Notes: generated from the letters alone by a model not told the origin. A DNA stretch of 64,000 nt from Caulobacter sp. S45 (GCF_009765965.1 NZ_LMUL01000014.1:1640820-1704819), one strand, 5' to 3'. Counted from the stretch's first letter, positions 1 to 13,915 are shown. Numbers and translations are program-made.

Positions 1-729
<729 letters not shown>

Positions 730-733
730 GGGC

Positions 734-1792
734 CTAGCCGAACCGAAGCGGGTCGAAGGCCGCGGCGTGGGGTGTGGCCTCTCCGGCGATCGCCGCGACC
801 GCAGTCTCCGCCACCAGGGGCGCCAACAGCCAGCCGTTTCGCCGCGCGCCCGTGGCGGCGAACAGTCCGCCGCCCAACGCCCCCGCCAGCGGTGATCCGT
901 CGCGCGTGGCCGCGCGGACCCCCGCGCGCGCGCTGAACGGGACCTCCGCCAGTCCGGGGATCAGCTCCACCGCTCTGGCGTGCAGCGCCTGGACCTGTTC
1001 CGGCTCGATCCCGACGTCCGCGCAATCGGTTTGCATGGTGGCTCCAAAAACGGCGCCTCCGCGCTGCGGCGCAACATAATCCTCGCCGTTGCGAACAACC
1101 GGCCCCGCTTTTGGACCGCCGGAAAAGTGCAGGATATGGCCCTTGATCGGCTGCAATCCCACGAGGGCCGGAGCCTGTCCGGCCCAGGCGGCGGACGCAT
1201 ATCCGGCCGCAATCACCACCGCGTCGGCCTGTTTGCGCCAAAGCTCGAAACCCACGCCGACAGGAACCGCTTCAGGCAGGATTCGCCCCCCTAACTGATG
1301 GAGTTCCCGCGCCATCGCCGGCAGGCATTGCGCGGGGTCCACGCGACCCTCCATGGGGACGATCAGGGCCGACGAGACGCGACGGGAAAGGCTTGGCTGG
1401 AGCGCGCGCGCCGCCTCTCCGCTCAGGATACGATGCTCGATCCCCAGCGTCTCCAGGGCGTCGGCGACATCGGAAATGTCCTGCACGTCGCCGAAACCGG
1501 CATAGATCGCGCCCGACCCCAGCGCATCGCCGTCGACCCACGGCGCCCCCAAGGCGCGCCAAGCGTCCAGCCCTTGGTTCAGGATCGCGAACAGCCTCGG
1601 ATCGGAGCCGCTTTCCAAGGCCTCGAAGGCCGGCGACAGCATGCCGGCCGCTATGGCGGAGGCGTTATGGCCCGTCGGCGCCGGCTCATGGAGGCGCACC
1701 TCGGCCCCGCGTCGCGCAGCGGCGATGGCGGTCATCAGACCGAACACCCCACCGCCGACAACGGCGATCCGGACGCCTTTCAGCTTGGACAT
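734..1792 (-). CDS. thiO: FAD-dependent glycine/D-amino-acid oxidase, ThiO-like
   Basis: A 352-residue flavoprotein of the DAO family. The N-terminus has a Rossmann FAD-binding motif (VVGGGVFG, Gly13-Gly18) followed by an acidic/basic pattern ending the second strand, and the C-terminal region has the conserved ATRDGSPL-type strand near the flavin. Length and motif order fit ThiO glycine oxidase, which makes the imine precursor for the thiazole of thiamine. No thiS, thiG or thiE lies nearby, so a general amino-acid oxidase role is possible. It starts 46 bp after a small unknown gene on the same strand and converges on glnB. Confidence 0.75.
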   Translation of the reverse strand: MSKLKGVRIAVVGGGVFGLMTAIAAARRGAEVRLHEPAPTGHNASAIAAGMLSPAFEALESGSDPRLFAILNQGLDAWRALGAPWVDGDALGSGAIYAGFGDVQDISDVADALETLGIEHRILSGEAARALQPSLSRRVSSALIVPMEGRVDPAQCLPAMARELHQLGGRILPEAVPVGVGFELWRKQADAVVIAAGYASAAWAGQAPALVGLQPIKGHILHFSGGPKAGPVVRNGEDYVAPQRGGAVFGATMQTDCADVGIEPEQVQALHARAVELIPGLAEVPFSARAGVRAATRDGSPLAGALGGGLFAATGARRNGWLLAPLVAETAVAAIAGEATPHAAAFDPLRFG

Positions 1793-1838
1793 GCGGCCTC
1801 GCCATCGCGCGCCCGCAGGCGGCGACGGACCTCGACTG

Positions 1839-2108
1839 TCAGGAGAGCGGGCGACCCTGGGCGATGCTGCGCGCCTTGGCCCAGCCGGCGGAAAAGGCGG
1901 AGGCGACGCTGCGCTGTTGGAAGGTGACCACCTTGGTGTCCCACCCGTCGCCGGGATCGGAACGCACCATCAGATAGGGCGCATCGCTCCACTGGGCCAT
2001 GCGCTCCGCCTCCGACGAGCGGCTCTCCATGAAGCGGTTCAGGAAGCTGCCGAACAGCTGGGCTTCCTCGCCGGCCTCGATAGGCAGTGTCAGGACAATG
2101 TCCGTCAT
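1839..2108 (-). CDS. Hypothetical protein, 89 aa
   Basis: An 89-residue soluble protein with no family I recognise. It begins MTDIVLTLPIEAGEEAQLFG and has a central aromatic and basic segment (SDPGDGWDTKVVTFQQRS), no membrane segment and no signal peptide. Codon use matches its neighbours, with strong G/C at third positions, which supports real coding. It lies 46 bp upstream of the thiO-like oxidase on the same strand and may share its transcript. Confidence 0.6.
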   Translation of the reverse strand: MTDIVLTLPIEAGEEAQLFGSFLNRFMESRSSEAERMAQWSDAPYLMVRSDPGDGWDTKVVTFQQRSVASAFSAGWAKARSIAQGRPLS

Positions 2109-2209
2109 CGCCTCTCAACCTCTACACTCACGGTCATGGAGCTGAAATGAACCTGGACCGCACCTCGTTCCGAGTCGAGCCGTGCTGCACTGCAGTAACG
2201 AAGCATTGA

Positions 2210-5986
<3,777 letters not shown>

Positions 5987-7003
5987 TCAAACCGCCCCGT
6001 CCAGCGCCAGCAAGGCGTAGGTGGCCAGCCAGTGCTCGCCCAGATAGTCGCCGGTCACATGCGGCAGACTGGCGGCCATGTGCAGGCGCGCGGCGGTGAC
6101 GGCGCGCTCGGCCGACGGGCCGTCCAGCGCCGGGGCGAGGCTACGCCAGGCCCAGGCCCGGCTGAGGTTCAGTCCGTCCAGGTGGGCGATCTTGCCGTCG
6201 CTGCGGTCGCTGACCTCCACCGGCTCGAACAGGGTTTCCGGCCGTCCCTCCGCCAGGTGCGGCAGGAAGTGGGAGAACCACGCCCGGAAGGCGTCGAACT
6301 TCAGCACCCGTCGCATCAGCTGGGCCTCGATCAGGGTCCCCGAGAGGAAATCGTCGCCGGACGGCTCCCAGGCCTGGGCGTCGCGATCCTCACCGTACCA
6401 GAGGTTGGCCTTGCCACGGATGAGGGCGTCGAGTTCTCCGTCCTCGGCGATCTCGGCATAGATCGCCGCCAGCAGCAGGGCGAAGGCGGTATTGTGGTGG
6501 GCCCCGCCGCGGATCGGATAGTCGGCCTTGGGCAGGAAGGCCTTGAACCGGTCCGAGAAGGCCTCGGCCAGGGGCGTCAGGATCTCGGACCAGCGATGCG
6601 CCTCGCGGCTGTCGTGCCGCTTCAGCTCGGCGGCCAGCATCAGCAGCCATGCCCAGCCGTAGGGTCGCTCGAAGCCTGTGCTGTTGGGCCGCTTCAGGTA
6701 GGCCAACTCGCCGGCCACATTGTCGGCGGTGATGGCTTCGTCGAACTGGGCGGCCACGTCGCCGGTGAAGGCCGCGTCCGGGAACTGGCGGTAGAGCCGC
6801 GCCATCAGCCAGTAGCCGTGCACGCAGGAATGCCAGTCGTAGCTGCCGAAGAAGATCGGATGCAGGGCGCGCGGGCTCTGCGCGTCCCCCTCGCCGCCCA
6901 TCACATGGTCGAGCTTGTTCGGATACTCCCGCGCCACATGGCTGAGCGCGATGCGGGCGAAGGTGTCGGCGATCTCGGGGGTCAGGTCGTGACGGTGTGG
7001 CAT
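5987..7003 (-). CDS. DUF2891 domain-containing protein
   Basis: A 338-residue soluble protein recognised as DUF2891 by the N-terminal region with YPNKLDHVM, HPIFFGSYDWHSCVHGYW and later HHNTAFAL and LSGTLIEAQLMRRVL. These conserved His, Trp and Asp blocks and the mostly alpha-helical pattern resemble an alpha/alpha-toroid-like enzyme, but no activity is established that I know of. There is no signal peptide. Its stop abuts the oplAH GTG start and it follows the DUF979 gene by about 50 bp, so it is very probably co-expressed with 5-oxoproline uptake and hydrolysis. Confidence 0.85.
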   Translation of the reverse strand: MPHRHDLTPEIADTFARIALSHVAREYPNKLDHVMGGEGDAQSPRALHPIFFGSYDWHSCVHGYWLMARLYRQFPDAAFTGDVAAQFDEAITADNVAGELAYLKRPNSTGFERPYGWAWLLMLAAELKRHDSREAHRWSEILTPLAEAFSDRFKAFLPKADYPIRGGAHHNTAFALLLAAIYAEIAEDGELDALIRGKANLWYGEDRDAQAWEPSGDDFLSGTLIEAQLMRRVLKFDAFRAWFSHFLPHLAEGRPETLFEPVEVSDRSDGKIAHLDGLNLSRAWAWRSLAPALDGPSAERAVTAARLHMAASLPHVTGDYLGEHWLATYALLALDGAV

Positions 7004-7054
7004 TGGCTTTTGACCGGGGGTTTGGGGACCGGAGCTTATGATTGGAGGCGATGC

Positions 7055-8011
7055 TCAGAAACGAAAGACCAGGGCGTACATCAAGCCGGTGTTCACCGCG
7101 AGCATGACGAGCGCGGTGGGCGCCTGGGCGCGGATCACCGCCCAGCGGTCGGGAAGCTCCAGCAGCGCCACCGGCACCAGGTTGAAGTTGGCCGCCATCG
7201 GGGTCAGCAGGGTGCCGCAGAAGCCCGACAGCATGCCGATCGCCCCCATGATCGCCGGGTCCCCATGGAACCGCTGCACGATCAGCGGCAGGCCGATGGC
7301 GGCGGTCATCACCGGAAAGGCGGCGAAGGCGTTGCCCACCATCACGGTGAACAGGGCCATGCCGCAGGTATAGGCGCAGACCACGGCGAAACGATTGTCC
7401 ACCGGCAGCACCTGGCCCAGCAGCACAGCCACCGAATGGCCCACCCCCGCCAGCGCGAACACCGCCCCAAGCGCCGCCAGCATCTGCGGCAGGATCGCCG
7501 CCCAGCCCACCGACTCCATCAGCCGGCGTCCCTCCTGCACGCCCCGCACCGGCCGCTCGCGCAGCACGATCAGGGAGGCCAGGAAGGCGATGACCACGCC
7601 GAGCGCCAGCGAGATCACGGTGATCTGCTTGGGATCGAACAGGGGCTGAGACCCGATCCGCGCGCCCTTGAGCAGGACCGCGCCCCCCAGCGCCACCGCC
7701 GGCGTGATCAGGGCGAGGAGGAACAGGCGGTCCTTGTAGCGAAGTGCGCCCGCGAGCCTCAGCGGCTCGTCGCCGGCCGCACGCACGGTCGGCGCACGAC
7801 GGCCGATCGCGGCCAGGGCGACCAGCCCGATCACCAGCAACCCGTTGACCAGGTCGCCCAGGCGGTCGCCGATCAGGAAGCTCGCGGCCAGCAAGGCGAA
7901 GAACAGGCTGTTGCGCCAGCGGTTGGGCTTGCCGCGATCCAGCGCCCCCAGCAGGGCGTAGGCCGCCAACAACAGCCCCATCGTCAGATAGGCGGCGTCC
8001 AGACGGATCAA
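7055..8011 (-). CDS. DUF979 family membrane protein, putative 5-oxoproline transport subunit
   Basis: A 318-residue polytopic inner-membrane protein with around nine to ten hydrophobic segments from the N-terminus (YLTMGLLLAAYALLGAL) to the C-terminus (ALVMLAVNTGLMYALVF). Family features include FCGTLLTPMAANFN near the C-terminus. It starts with TTG overlapping the DUF969 stop by 4 bp, indicating translational coupling. DUF969 and DUF979 are always-paired membrane proteins whose genes cluster with 5-oxoprolinases in many bacteria, hence the transport inference. Direct biochemical proof is not known to me. Confidence 0.85.
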   Translation of the reverse strand: MIRLDAAYLTMGLLLAAYALLGALDRGKPNRWRNSLFFALLAASFLIGDRLGDLVNGLLVIGLVALAAIGRRAPTVRAAGDEPLRLAGALRYKDRLFLLALITPAVALGGAVLLKGARIGSQPLFDPKQITVISLALGVVIAFLASLIVLRERPVRGVQEGRRLMESVGWAAILPQMLAALGAVFALAGVGHSVAVLLGQVLPVDNRFAVVCAYTCGMALFTVMVGNAFAAFPVMTAAIGLPLIVQRFHGDPAIMGAIGMLSGFCGTLLTPMAANFNLVPVALLELPDRWAVIRAQAPTALVMLAVNTGLMYALVFRF

Positions 8012-8736
8012 GGCGCTTCCTGCGCCTCGAGGGAGGTGCGGTTAGCGGCGCGCGCCTCGGCGACCTGGCGCGCGAGCTTGCGGTCCAGCCGCAGCAGCCG
8101 CGCGCCGTGCACGATCAGCGCCGCCGCCGCCGACGGCGCGGCCCATCCGGAGAGCTTCAGCGGATCGACCTCGATCCCCGCGCCCTGCAGCACCCCATGG
8201 ATCAGCAGGATCGAGCCCACGGCGATGAAGATATCCTCGCCGAAGAAGACGCCGATATTGTCCACCCCCGCCGCATGCGCGCGGATCAGGTGGCGCACCT
8301 TGTCCGGCAGCACACCCAGCCGCGCCTCCGCCGCGCCCTCCGCCATGGGCGCCACCATCGGCCGGACCATCTGCGGATGGCCGCCGAGCGCGACCAAGCC
8401 GAGCGCGGCGGTCGCCTGGCGCAGCATCATGTAGACCAGCAACAATCGCCCGGTGGTCGCGCCCTTGAGCCGGGCGATCCGCTGGCGCGCGCGCTCCTGC
8501 AATCCATGCCGCTCGAGCAGGCCGATCACCGGCAGGATCAGCCAGATCAGGGTGACGTAACGGTTCTCGTTGAAGGCATGACCCAGGGCGGCGACGACCT
8601 TGAGGATGGGGAAACCGGCGCCCAGCCCCCCCCCCAGCGCGGCCAGCAGCACCACCAGCATCGGGTTCAGCCGGATCAGGAACCCGACCGCCACCACCGC
8701 TACGCCGACCAGCGGCAGCCACGTCGCAATCGCCAT
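8008..8736 (-). CDS. DUF969 family membrane protein, putative 5-oxoproline transport subunit
   Basis: A 242-residue polytopic membrane protein matching DUF969: an N-terminal hydrophobic pair (WLPLVGVAVVAVGFLIRLNP), the NENRYVTLIWLILPVIGLLERHGLQ block, a MVRPMVAPMAEGAA segment and a GVFFGEDIFIAVGSILLI segment. The ATG at 8736 is preferred over an upstream in-frame start at 8787 because AGGAGG lies about 12 nt upstream of it and the upstream extension is Arg-rich and atypical. It is first in the operon with DUF979, DUF2891 and oplAH. No promoter stands out; a palindromic repeat lies just upstream at 8809-8907. Confidence 0.85.
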   Translation of the reverse strand: MAIATWLPLVGVAVVAVGFLIRLNPMLVVLLAALGGGLGAGFPILKVVAALGHAFNENRYVTLIWLILPVIGLLERHGLQERARQRIARLKGATTGRLLLVYMMLRQATAALGLVALGGHPQMVRPMVAPMAEGAAEARLGVLPDKVRHLIRAHAAGVDNIGVFFGEDIFIAVGSILLIHGVLQGAGIEVDPLKLSGWAAPSAAAALIVHGARLLRLDRKLARQVAEARAANRTSLEAQEAP

Positions 8737-8808
8737 GTTCCGGTCCGTCCTCCTGGCCCGAGCTTGCCTCGTCCGACGCCGCCACACCAGGGCGTATACG
8801 ATCCCAAT

Positions 8809-8907
8809 GTCATCCCGACCGCAGCGGAGCGGAGAGCCGGGACCCAGGGGCGGCGCGCACTGGCCCCTGGGTCCCGGATGAGCGTCAAGACGCTTTCCGG
8901 GATGACA
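8809..8907. repeat. Intergenic palindromic repeat (TGTCATCCCG family)
   Basis: About 99 bp with outer arms TGTCATCCCG and CGGGATGACA and an inner inverted pair CCGGGACCCAGGGG / CCCCTGGGTCCCGG. It fills most of the space between the DUF969 start and the end of the RluA-type gene, ending 3 bp past that stop. It can form a long RNA hairpin and might end transcription of the DUF969 operon promoter region or protect mRNA ends, but no U-tract follows. Confidence 0.8.
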
Positions 8908-8910
8908 GGG

Positions 8911-9687
8911 TTACGACTGGTCCGCCTGCACACCTGCGAGACCGGCCCGTCTTGCAAGCACGGCCAAATCTTCGGGCCAAGGCGCTGCGATGGTCTTCAT
9001 CGCGCCCTCCGGATGCGGAAAGCTGAGCTGGGCCGCGTGCAGCATCAGACGCGGAACGGGCGCGCCGCCAAGGGCGAGTGCGCCGCCATAGCGGACATCC
9101 CCCAGGATCGGCCGGCCGAGATGGGCGAGATGGACCCGCAGTTGGTGCATCCGCCCGGTCTCGGGCCGAAGCTCCACCAGGGTCGCGCCATCCCCTTCCG
9201 CGAGGATGCGGTAACGGGTCAGGGCCTGCTCGGCGTCCGGGTGGTCGGGCGGGCAGATGCGCATATAGGCCTCGCGCCCGACCTCGTCGCGGCGCATCGG
9301 GGCGTCGATCACGCCCTCGGACGCGCTCAACGGGCCGGGGATCAGGGCGACGTAGGTCTTGGCGAACTTGCGCGCCATCATCGCCTTGCCGAGGAAGCCA
9401 GCGGCGGGCTTGGTCTTGGCGGTGAGGATCACGCCCGAGGTGTCGCGATCCAGCCGGTGGATCAGGCGCGGGCGATTGCCGTTGGACTTGGCGAAGGCCC
9501 AGAGCAGCTCGTCCAGGGTGTTGACCTGGGCCCGGCCGCCCTGGCTGGACAGGCCCGGCGGCTTGTTCAGCGCCAGCAATACCGGGTCTTCATAGATGAC
9601 CAGGCTGCGGACAAAGGCGATCTCCTCGGGGGTGAGCGAGACAGGCTTGTCGATGGCGCGGAGCTTGCGCGGCGGACGCACGCTCAT
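8911..9687 (-). CDS. RluA-family 23S rRNA pseudouridine synthase
   Basis: A 258-residue RNA pseudouridine synthase. The catalytic motif HRLDRDTSG spans residues 77-85, with Asp80 as the expected nucleophile. The family blocks NKPPGLSSQGG and RPETGRMHQLRVHLAHLGRPILGD follow in the usual order. No S4 domain is visible, so it resembles RluA/RluC-short types; which uridine is modified cannot be told. The ATG at 9687 overlaps the rarA stop by 4 bp (ATGA) and gives the right N-terminus; an upstream in-frame start would lie inside rarA and add Gly/Arg-rich residues. Confidence 0.88.
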   Translation of the reverse strand: MSVRPPRKLRAIDKPVSLTPEEIAFVRSLVIYEDPVLLALNKPPGLSSQGGRAQVNTLDELLWAFAKSNGNRPRLIHRLDRDTSGVILTAKTKPAAGFLGKAMMARKFAKTYVALIPGPLSASEGVIDAPMRRDEVGREAYMRICPPDHPDAEQALTRYRILAEGDGATLVELRPETGRMHQLRVHLAHLGRPILGDVRYGGALALGGAPVPRLMLHAAQLSFPHPEGAMKTIAAPWPEDLAVLARRAGLAGVQADQS

Positions 9688-11012
9688 TCGCCCCCGTCCC
9701 CATCCATGTCCCCGCCCCGGTCGCGCCGCACCGACGCCCAATGTTCGAGCCGCGCCTTGATCTTGGCTTCCGCCCCGTCGCCCTTGGGATTGTAGAACCG
9801 CTGCCGCTCCATGCCCTCGGGGAAGTAGTCCTGGCCCGAGAAACCGCCCTCCGCGTCATGGTCGTAGGCGTAGCCCTTGCCGTAGCCGAGGTCCTTCATC
9901 AGCTTGGTCGGCGCATTGCGGATATGGGCCGGCGGCATGAGCGAGCCGGTGGCCTTGGCCGCGCGCCGCGCCGCGCCGATGGCCTTGTAGACGGCGTTGG
10001 ACTTGGGCGCGGTCGCCAGATGGACCACGGTCTGGGCGAGGCCGATCTCGCCCTCCGGACTGCCGAGGAAGTCGTAGGCGTCCTTGGCGGCGTTGGCGAT
10101 CAGCAGCGACAGCGGATCGGCCTCGCCGATGTCCTCCATCGCCGCGCGCACCAGCCTGCGCGCGATGAACAACGGTTCCTCGCCGCCTTCGAGCATCCGC
10201 GCCAGCCAGTAGAGCGCCGCGTCCGGGTCGGAACCGCGAATGGATTTATGCAGGGCCGAGATCAGGTTGTAGTGCTCCTCCCGATCCTTGTCGTAGGCCG
10301 GGCTGCGGCGCTGGAGCACGTTGGCCAGGGCCCCGGGATCGAGCGGCTCCTCCTCCAGGATCGCGAACAGGGCCTCGGCCAGGGTCAGCACATAGCGGCC
10401 GTCGCCGTCGGCCATGGCCTTCAGCGCCTCGCGCGCCGGGGGCGTCAGCGGCAGGGCCCGCTGCTCGAACGCCTCGGCCCGCGCCAGCAGGATCTCCAGC
10501 GCCGCGTCGTCCAGCCGCTTGAGCACATAGACCTGGCAGCGCGACAGCAGCGCGCCGTTCAGCTCGAAGCTGGGGTTCTCGGTGGTGGCGCCGACCAGGG
10601 TCACCACGCCCTCCTCGACGAAGGGCAGGAAGCCGTCCTGCTGGGCGCGGTTGAAGCGGTGGATCTCGTCGACGAACAGCAGGGTGGACTGGCCGGCGGC
10701 GCGGCGCGTGCGCGCGGTCTCGAACGCCTTCTTCAGGTCCGCGACGCCTGAAAAGACGGCGGACAGCTGCTGGAACTCATAACCGGCGGTCTTGGCCAGC
10801 AGCCGCGCCAGGGTGGTCTTGCCCACGCCGGGCGGCCCCCACAGGATCATCGAGGACAGCCGGTGCGCGGCGGTCATGCGCCCGATCGGCCCTTCCGGCC
10901 CGAGTAGGTGGTCCTGGCCCACCACCTCTTGCAGGGTCGCCGGCCGCAGGCGGTCGGCCAACGGACGCGGCGCCTCGGGCTTCAGCCCCGCGGCTTCGAA
11001 CAGATCAGGCAT
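9684..11012 (-). CDS. rarA: Replication-associated recombination protein A (AAA+ ATPase)
   Basis: A 442-residue AAA+ protein of the RarA/MgsA/WRNIP1 family that acts at stalled forks and loads at ssDNA ends. Visible motifs: LADRLRP and VVGQDHLLG near the N-terminus, Walker A GPPGVGKT (59-66), Walker [10 protein letters not shown] (DEIH 115-118), sensor-1 [10 protein letters not shown], and the C-terminal tetramerisation region with [30 protein letters not shown]. The end of the protein overlaps the start of the pseudouridine synthase gene, so both are probably one transcript. Length is typical for the family. Confidence 0.93.
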   Translation of the reverse strand: MPDLFEAAGLKPEAPRPLADRLRPATLQEVVGQDHLLGPEGPIGRMTAAHRLSSMILWGPPGVGKTTLARLLAKTAGYEFQQLSAVFSGVADLKKAFETARTRRAAGQSTLLFVDEIHRFNRAQQDGFLPFVEEGVVTLVGATTENPSFELNGALLSRCQVYVLKRLDDAALEILLARAEAFEQRALPLTPPAREALKAMADGDGRYVLTLAEALFAILEEEPLDPGALANVLQRRSPAYDKDREEHYNLISALHKSIRGSDPDAALYWLARMLEGGEEPLFIARRLVRAAMEDIGEADPLSLLIANAAKDAYDFLGSPEGEIGLAQTVVHLATAPKSNAVYKAIGAARRAAKATGSLMPPAHIRNAPTKLMKDLGYGKGYAYDHDAEGGFSGQDYFPEGMERQRFYNPKGDGAEAKIKARLEHWASVRRDRGGDMDGDGGE

Positions 11013-11113
11013 GATCTAGAGGTAGCGGCCCCAGGGACGCCGCGCCAGTGTGGCTACGGCTTTGATTGATCCACCGGGGTTTGGGAGGGACGGGCGAACC
11101 GTCCGGGAAACCT

Positions 11114-11189
<76 letters not shown>

Positions 11190-11326
11190 GCACGCGGACC
11201 GGGGTCCGGCGAGGGCGCGGAACATAGTTGAACCCCGGCGTTTGGCAAGCGGTCGAATCGCGCCTGGCCCAACACCCTTTGCAAACGGGCGAAATGCCTT
11301 TGTACGCCAGGGGTTGAGGGCGAAGG

Positions 11327-11989
11327 TCAGCGTTCCGGCCGTCCCTGGAACAGCCGCATGAACGGCCGGTCGGCGCGCGCGAGCATCTCGATGTCGCCGG
11401 AGGTGTCGCCATAGGCGGCGGCGAGGCGCACGTCCGCGCCATAGACGGCCTCGAGCCGCACGACCTTTTCGGGACCGCGACAATTGGGGCCCTCGAAGCC
11501 CCCGGCGACGCGATCGCGGGCGTCGAAGCGCAGCCGGGTCCCGATCAGCCGATCCGCGCCGAGCCGCCGGGCGAAGGGGGCGATCACGTCCTCCGGCGAT
11601 GCGGTGACGATGACCCGCTCGCGGCCTTCGCGTCCGTGCGCCTCCCAGCGCGCCAGGGCGTCAGGGCGAAAAAGCCGCTGGGCGAAAGCCTGGGCGAAGG
11701 CTTCGGCGTCCGCGGCCAACCGCTCGCGCGACACCCCGCCGAGCAGGACCCGGACCGCATCGGCCTTGATCCGTCCCCGGTCGCGATGGAGCACATAGGC
11801 CGCCAGGGCCGGCGAGAGCCTGAACAGGCCAAGCAGGAGCCGCGTCCAGGGCGTGCGCCAGAGCAGGAAGGCGTTGAAGCTGTCCTTCACCGTCAGCGTG
11901 CCGTCGAAGTCGAAGGCGACCAGCGCCGCGCCTTGGCCGCTCTCGGATTCACGCCTGATTCCGCCGGCCTCTGGCGCGGGTGTGGGCAC
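11327..11989 (-). CDS. cicA: HAD-IB family phosphatase, CicA-like
   Basis: A haloacid-dehalogenase subfamily IB phosphatase of 220 residues from the GTG at 11989. Motif I DFDGT (Asp27, Asp29) comes first, then a helical cap with FLLWRTPWTRLLLG, motif II VTASPE, a conserved Lys in RGPEKVVRLEAVYG and motif III AYGDTSGDIEML. The GTG at 11989 follows a GGGAGAG-AAGGA region; a GTG at 12031 would add 14 residues and remains possible. In Caulobacter crescentus a phosphotransferase-superfamily gene, cicA, lies next to clpX and needs precise dosage. Divergence from clpX here suggests orthology, but the symbol is an inference from family and location. Confidence 0.75.
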   Translation of the reverse strand: MPTPAPEAGGIRRESESGQGAALVAFDFDGTLTVKDSFNAFLLWRTPWTRLLLGLFRLSPALAAYVLHRDRGRIKADAVRVLLGGVSRERLAADAEAFAQAFAQRLFRPDALARWEAHGREGRERVIVTASPEDVIAPFARRLGADRLIGTRLRFDARDRVAGGFEGPNCRGPEKVVRLEAVYGADVRLAAAYGDTSGDIEMLARADRPFMRLFQGRPER

Positions 11990-12241
11990 GTCCTTATCTC
12001 TCCCGATGTTCAAGGGTCCGAGCCGCGACACCGCCCCGCCATGAAACGCTTGATCGCAGCGTTGAAGGTGTGGTCGAATGAAGGGCTTGAGGACTGTCAG
12101 AGTTTCGTAAGCCCCACGGTCCTATTCCTGCAAGGTCGAGGCCTCGTTTCTGGCGCCTCGGCCCCGTTCGGATCGGATCGTACGGGCTAGCGGCGCCTCG
12201 GTGCTTCGCGCCGGATCGTCGTCCAGGAGTGAGATGCACCA

Positions 12242-13501
12242 ATGACCAAGGCCGCCAGCGGCGACTCCAAAAGCACTCTGTACTGCTCCTTCTGCGGAAA
12301 GAGCCAGCACGAGGTGCGCAAGCTGATCGCCGGCCCGACGGTGTTCATCTGCGATGAGTGCGTCGAACTCTGCATGGACATCATCCGTGAGGAGCACAAG
12401 ATCACCTTCGTCAAGGCGAAGGACGGCGTCCCCACGCCCAAGGAAATCCGCGAGGTCCTCGACGACTATGTGATCGGCCAGGACCACGCCAAGAAGGTCT
12501 TGGCGGTCGCCGTGCACAACCACTACAAGCGGCTCAACCACGCCCAGAAGAACAACGACGTCGAGCTGGCCAAGTCCAACATCCTGTTGGTGGGCCCCAC
12601 GGGCTCGGGCAAGACGCTGCTGGCCCAGACGCTGGCGCGCATCATCGACGTGCCCTTCACCATGGCCGACGCCACCACCCTGACCGAAGCCGGTTACGTG
12701 GGCGAGGATGTGGAGAACATCGTCCTCAAGCTGCTCCAGTCGGCCGACTACAATGTCGAGCGGGCCCAGCGCGGCATCGTCTACATCGACGAAATCGACA
12801 AGATCAGCCGCAAGTCCGACAACCCCTCGATCACCCGCGACGTGTCGGGCGAGGGCGTTCAGCAGGCCCTGCTGAAGATCATGGAGGGCACGGTGGCCTC
12901 GGTCCCGCCCCAGGGTGGCCGCAAGCATCCCCAGCAGGAGTTCCTGCAGGTGGACACCACCAACATCCTGTTCATCTGCGGCGGCGCCTTCGCGGGGCTG
13001 GAGAAGATCATCAGCGCGCGCGGCGCGGGCACCTCCATCGGCTTCGGCGCGGTGGTCAAGGACCCCGACGAGCGCCGCACCGGCGAGGTCCTGCGCGGCG
13101 TGGAGCCGGAGGATATGCTCCGCTTCGGCCTGATCCCGGAATTCATCGGCCGCCTGCCGGTGATCGCCACCCTGGAAGACCTGGACGAACCGGCCCTGGT
13201 GAAGATCCTCACCGAGCCGAAGAACGCCCTGGTCAAGCAGTACCAGCGCCTGTTCGACATGGAGAATGTGGGGCTGACCTTCACCTCCGACGCGCTGCAC
13301 TCGATCGCCAAGAAGGCCATCGGCCGCAAGACCGGCGCGCGGGGCCTGCGCTCGATCATGGAAGGCATCCTGCTGGAGACCATGTTCGAGCTGCCGACCT
13401 ACCAGGGCGTCGAAGAGGTGGTGGTCAACGCCGAGGTGGTCGAAGGCCGCGCCCAGCCGCTGATGATCTACGCCGAAAAGCGGGGCGACAAAGCCTCGTA
13501 G
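12242..13501 (+). CDS. clpX: ATP-dependent Clp protease ATP-binding subunit ClpX
   Basis: A 419-residue AAA+ unfoldase that feeds substrates to ClpP; in Caulobacter it degrades CtrA and other cell-cycle regulators. The N-terminal zinc finger has Cys15, Cys18, Cys37 and Cys40. Walker A GPTGSGKT spans 118-125, the pore loop GYVGED follows, Walker B is YIDEIDK, the IGF loop for ClpP docking is present (TSIGFGAV), and the sensor-2 region has GARGLR. Length is normal. It diverges from the CicA-like gene; clpP is not in this neighbourhood and must be elsewhere. Confidence 0.98.
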   Translation: MTKAASGDSKSTLYCSFCGKSQHEVRKLIAGPTVFICDECVELCMDIIREEHKITFVKAKDGVPTPKEIREVLDDYVIGQDHAKKVLAVAVHNHYKRLNHAQKNNDVELAKSNILLVGPTGSGKTLLAQTLARIIDVPFTMADATTLTEAGYVGEDVENIVLKLLQSADYNVERAQRGIVYIDEIDKISRKSDNPSITRDVSGEGVQQALLKIMEGTVASVPPQGGRKHPQQEFLQVDTTNILFICGGAFAGLEKIISARGAGTSIGFGAVVKDPDERRTGEVLRGVEPEDMLRFGLIPEFIGRLPVIATLEDLDEPALVKILTEPKNALVKQYQRLFDMENVGLTFTSDALHSIAKKAIGRKTGARGLRSIMEGILLETMFELPTYQGVEEVVVNAEVVEGRAQPLMIYAEKRGDKAS

Positions 13502-13526
13502 GGCGCCTGTTTCCACAGCGGTCCTG

Positions 13527-13678
13527 TCCTCCCCTGCGTAGCGGGGGAGGGGGACCATGCGGAGCGTGGTGGAGGGGGCTCGCCGGCCGCCGGGTTTTTA
13601 GTTTAATTTACAAGGGAGTTCTCCACGAGCCCCCTCCGCCGGCTTCGCCGCCACCTCCCCCCGCTACGCAGGGGAGGA
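13527..13678. repeat. Intergenic palindromic repeat between clpX and lon
   Basis: About 152 bp. Outer arms TCCTCCCCTGCGTAGCGGGG and its inverted counterpart CCCCGCTACGCAGGGGAGGA each contain their own small hairpin, followed inward by a second inverted pair (GGAGGGGGCTCG / GAGCCCCCTCC). The centre is an unusually AT-rich stretch with a TTTTTAGTTTAATTT run. It occupies over a third of the 413-bp gap between clpX and lon and could act as a bidirectional transcription stop or mRNA-end stabiliser. Confidence 0.85.
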
Positions 13679-13751
13679 TGAAATGCGTCGATCCAAACGC
13701 GCCTACCCCCTAGGCGCCGGCGCGGCGCTCTGTCGCCGGACGGACGCAGTG

Positions 13752-13780
13752 CTTGAACTCCCCAGCCCACAGTCCAACAT
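13752..13780 (+). promoter_or_regulatory. Candidate heat-shock (sigma-32 type) promoter of lon
   Basis: CTTGAA at 13752-13757 and CCAACAT at 13774-13780 are separated by 16 bp, resembling the CTTGAA / CCCCAT pattern of alphaproteobacterial sigma-32 promoters. It would start transcription roughly 125 bp upstream of the lon ATG. lon is a heat-shock gene in related bacteria. The -10 match is imperfect, so this is tentative. Confidence 0.35.
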
Positions 13781-13915
13781 AGGTCGAGACCGACTCTCGT
13801 CGCCGGACTATCCGGGGCGGGACGGGGTCTTCCTCCCGCCGGCGCAAGGACGCGGCGTCGGGGGCGACCCCGATCGGCCGGGTGCGAGGTTCCGCACCGG
13901 TCAAGGAGTGCATTG

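Noticed and set aside
6032..8434. An 800-codon plus-strand frame opposite DUF2891/DUF979/DUF969
   Set aside because: It spans three well-supported minus-strand genes, has Gln/His/Arg-rich low-complexity sequence and no family features.
12085..12125. A sigma-32-like pair (CTTGAG and CCCCAC) upstream of clpX
   Set aside because: The spacing is 20 bp, too long for a sigma-32 promoter.
12122..13558. A 478-codon minus-strand frame opposite clpX
   Set aside because: Shadow of clpX with repetitive Leu/Asp/His composition and no recognisable domain.
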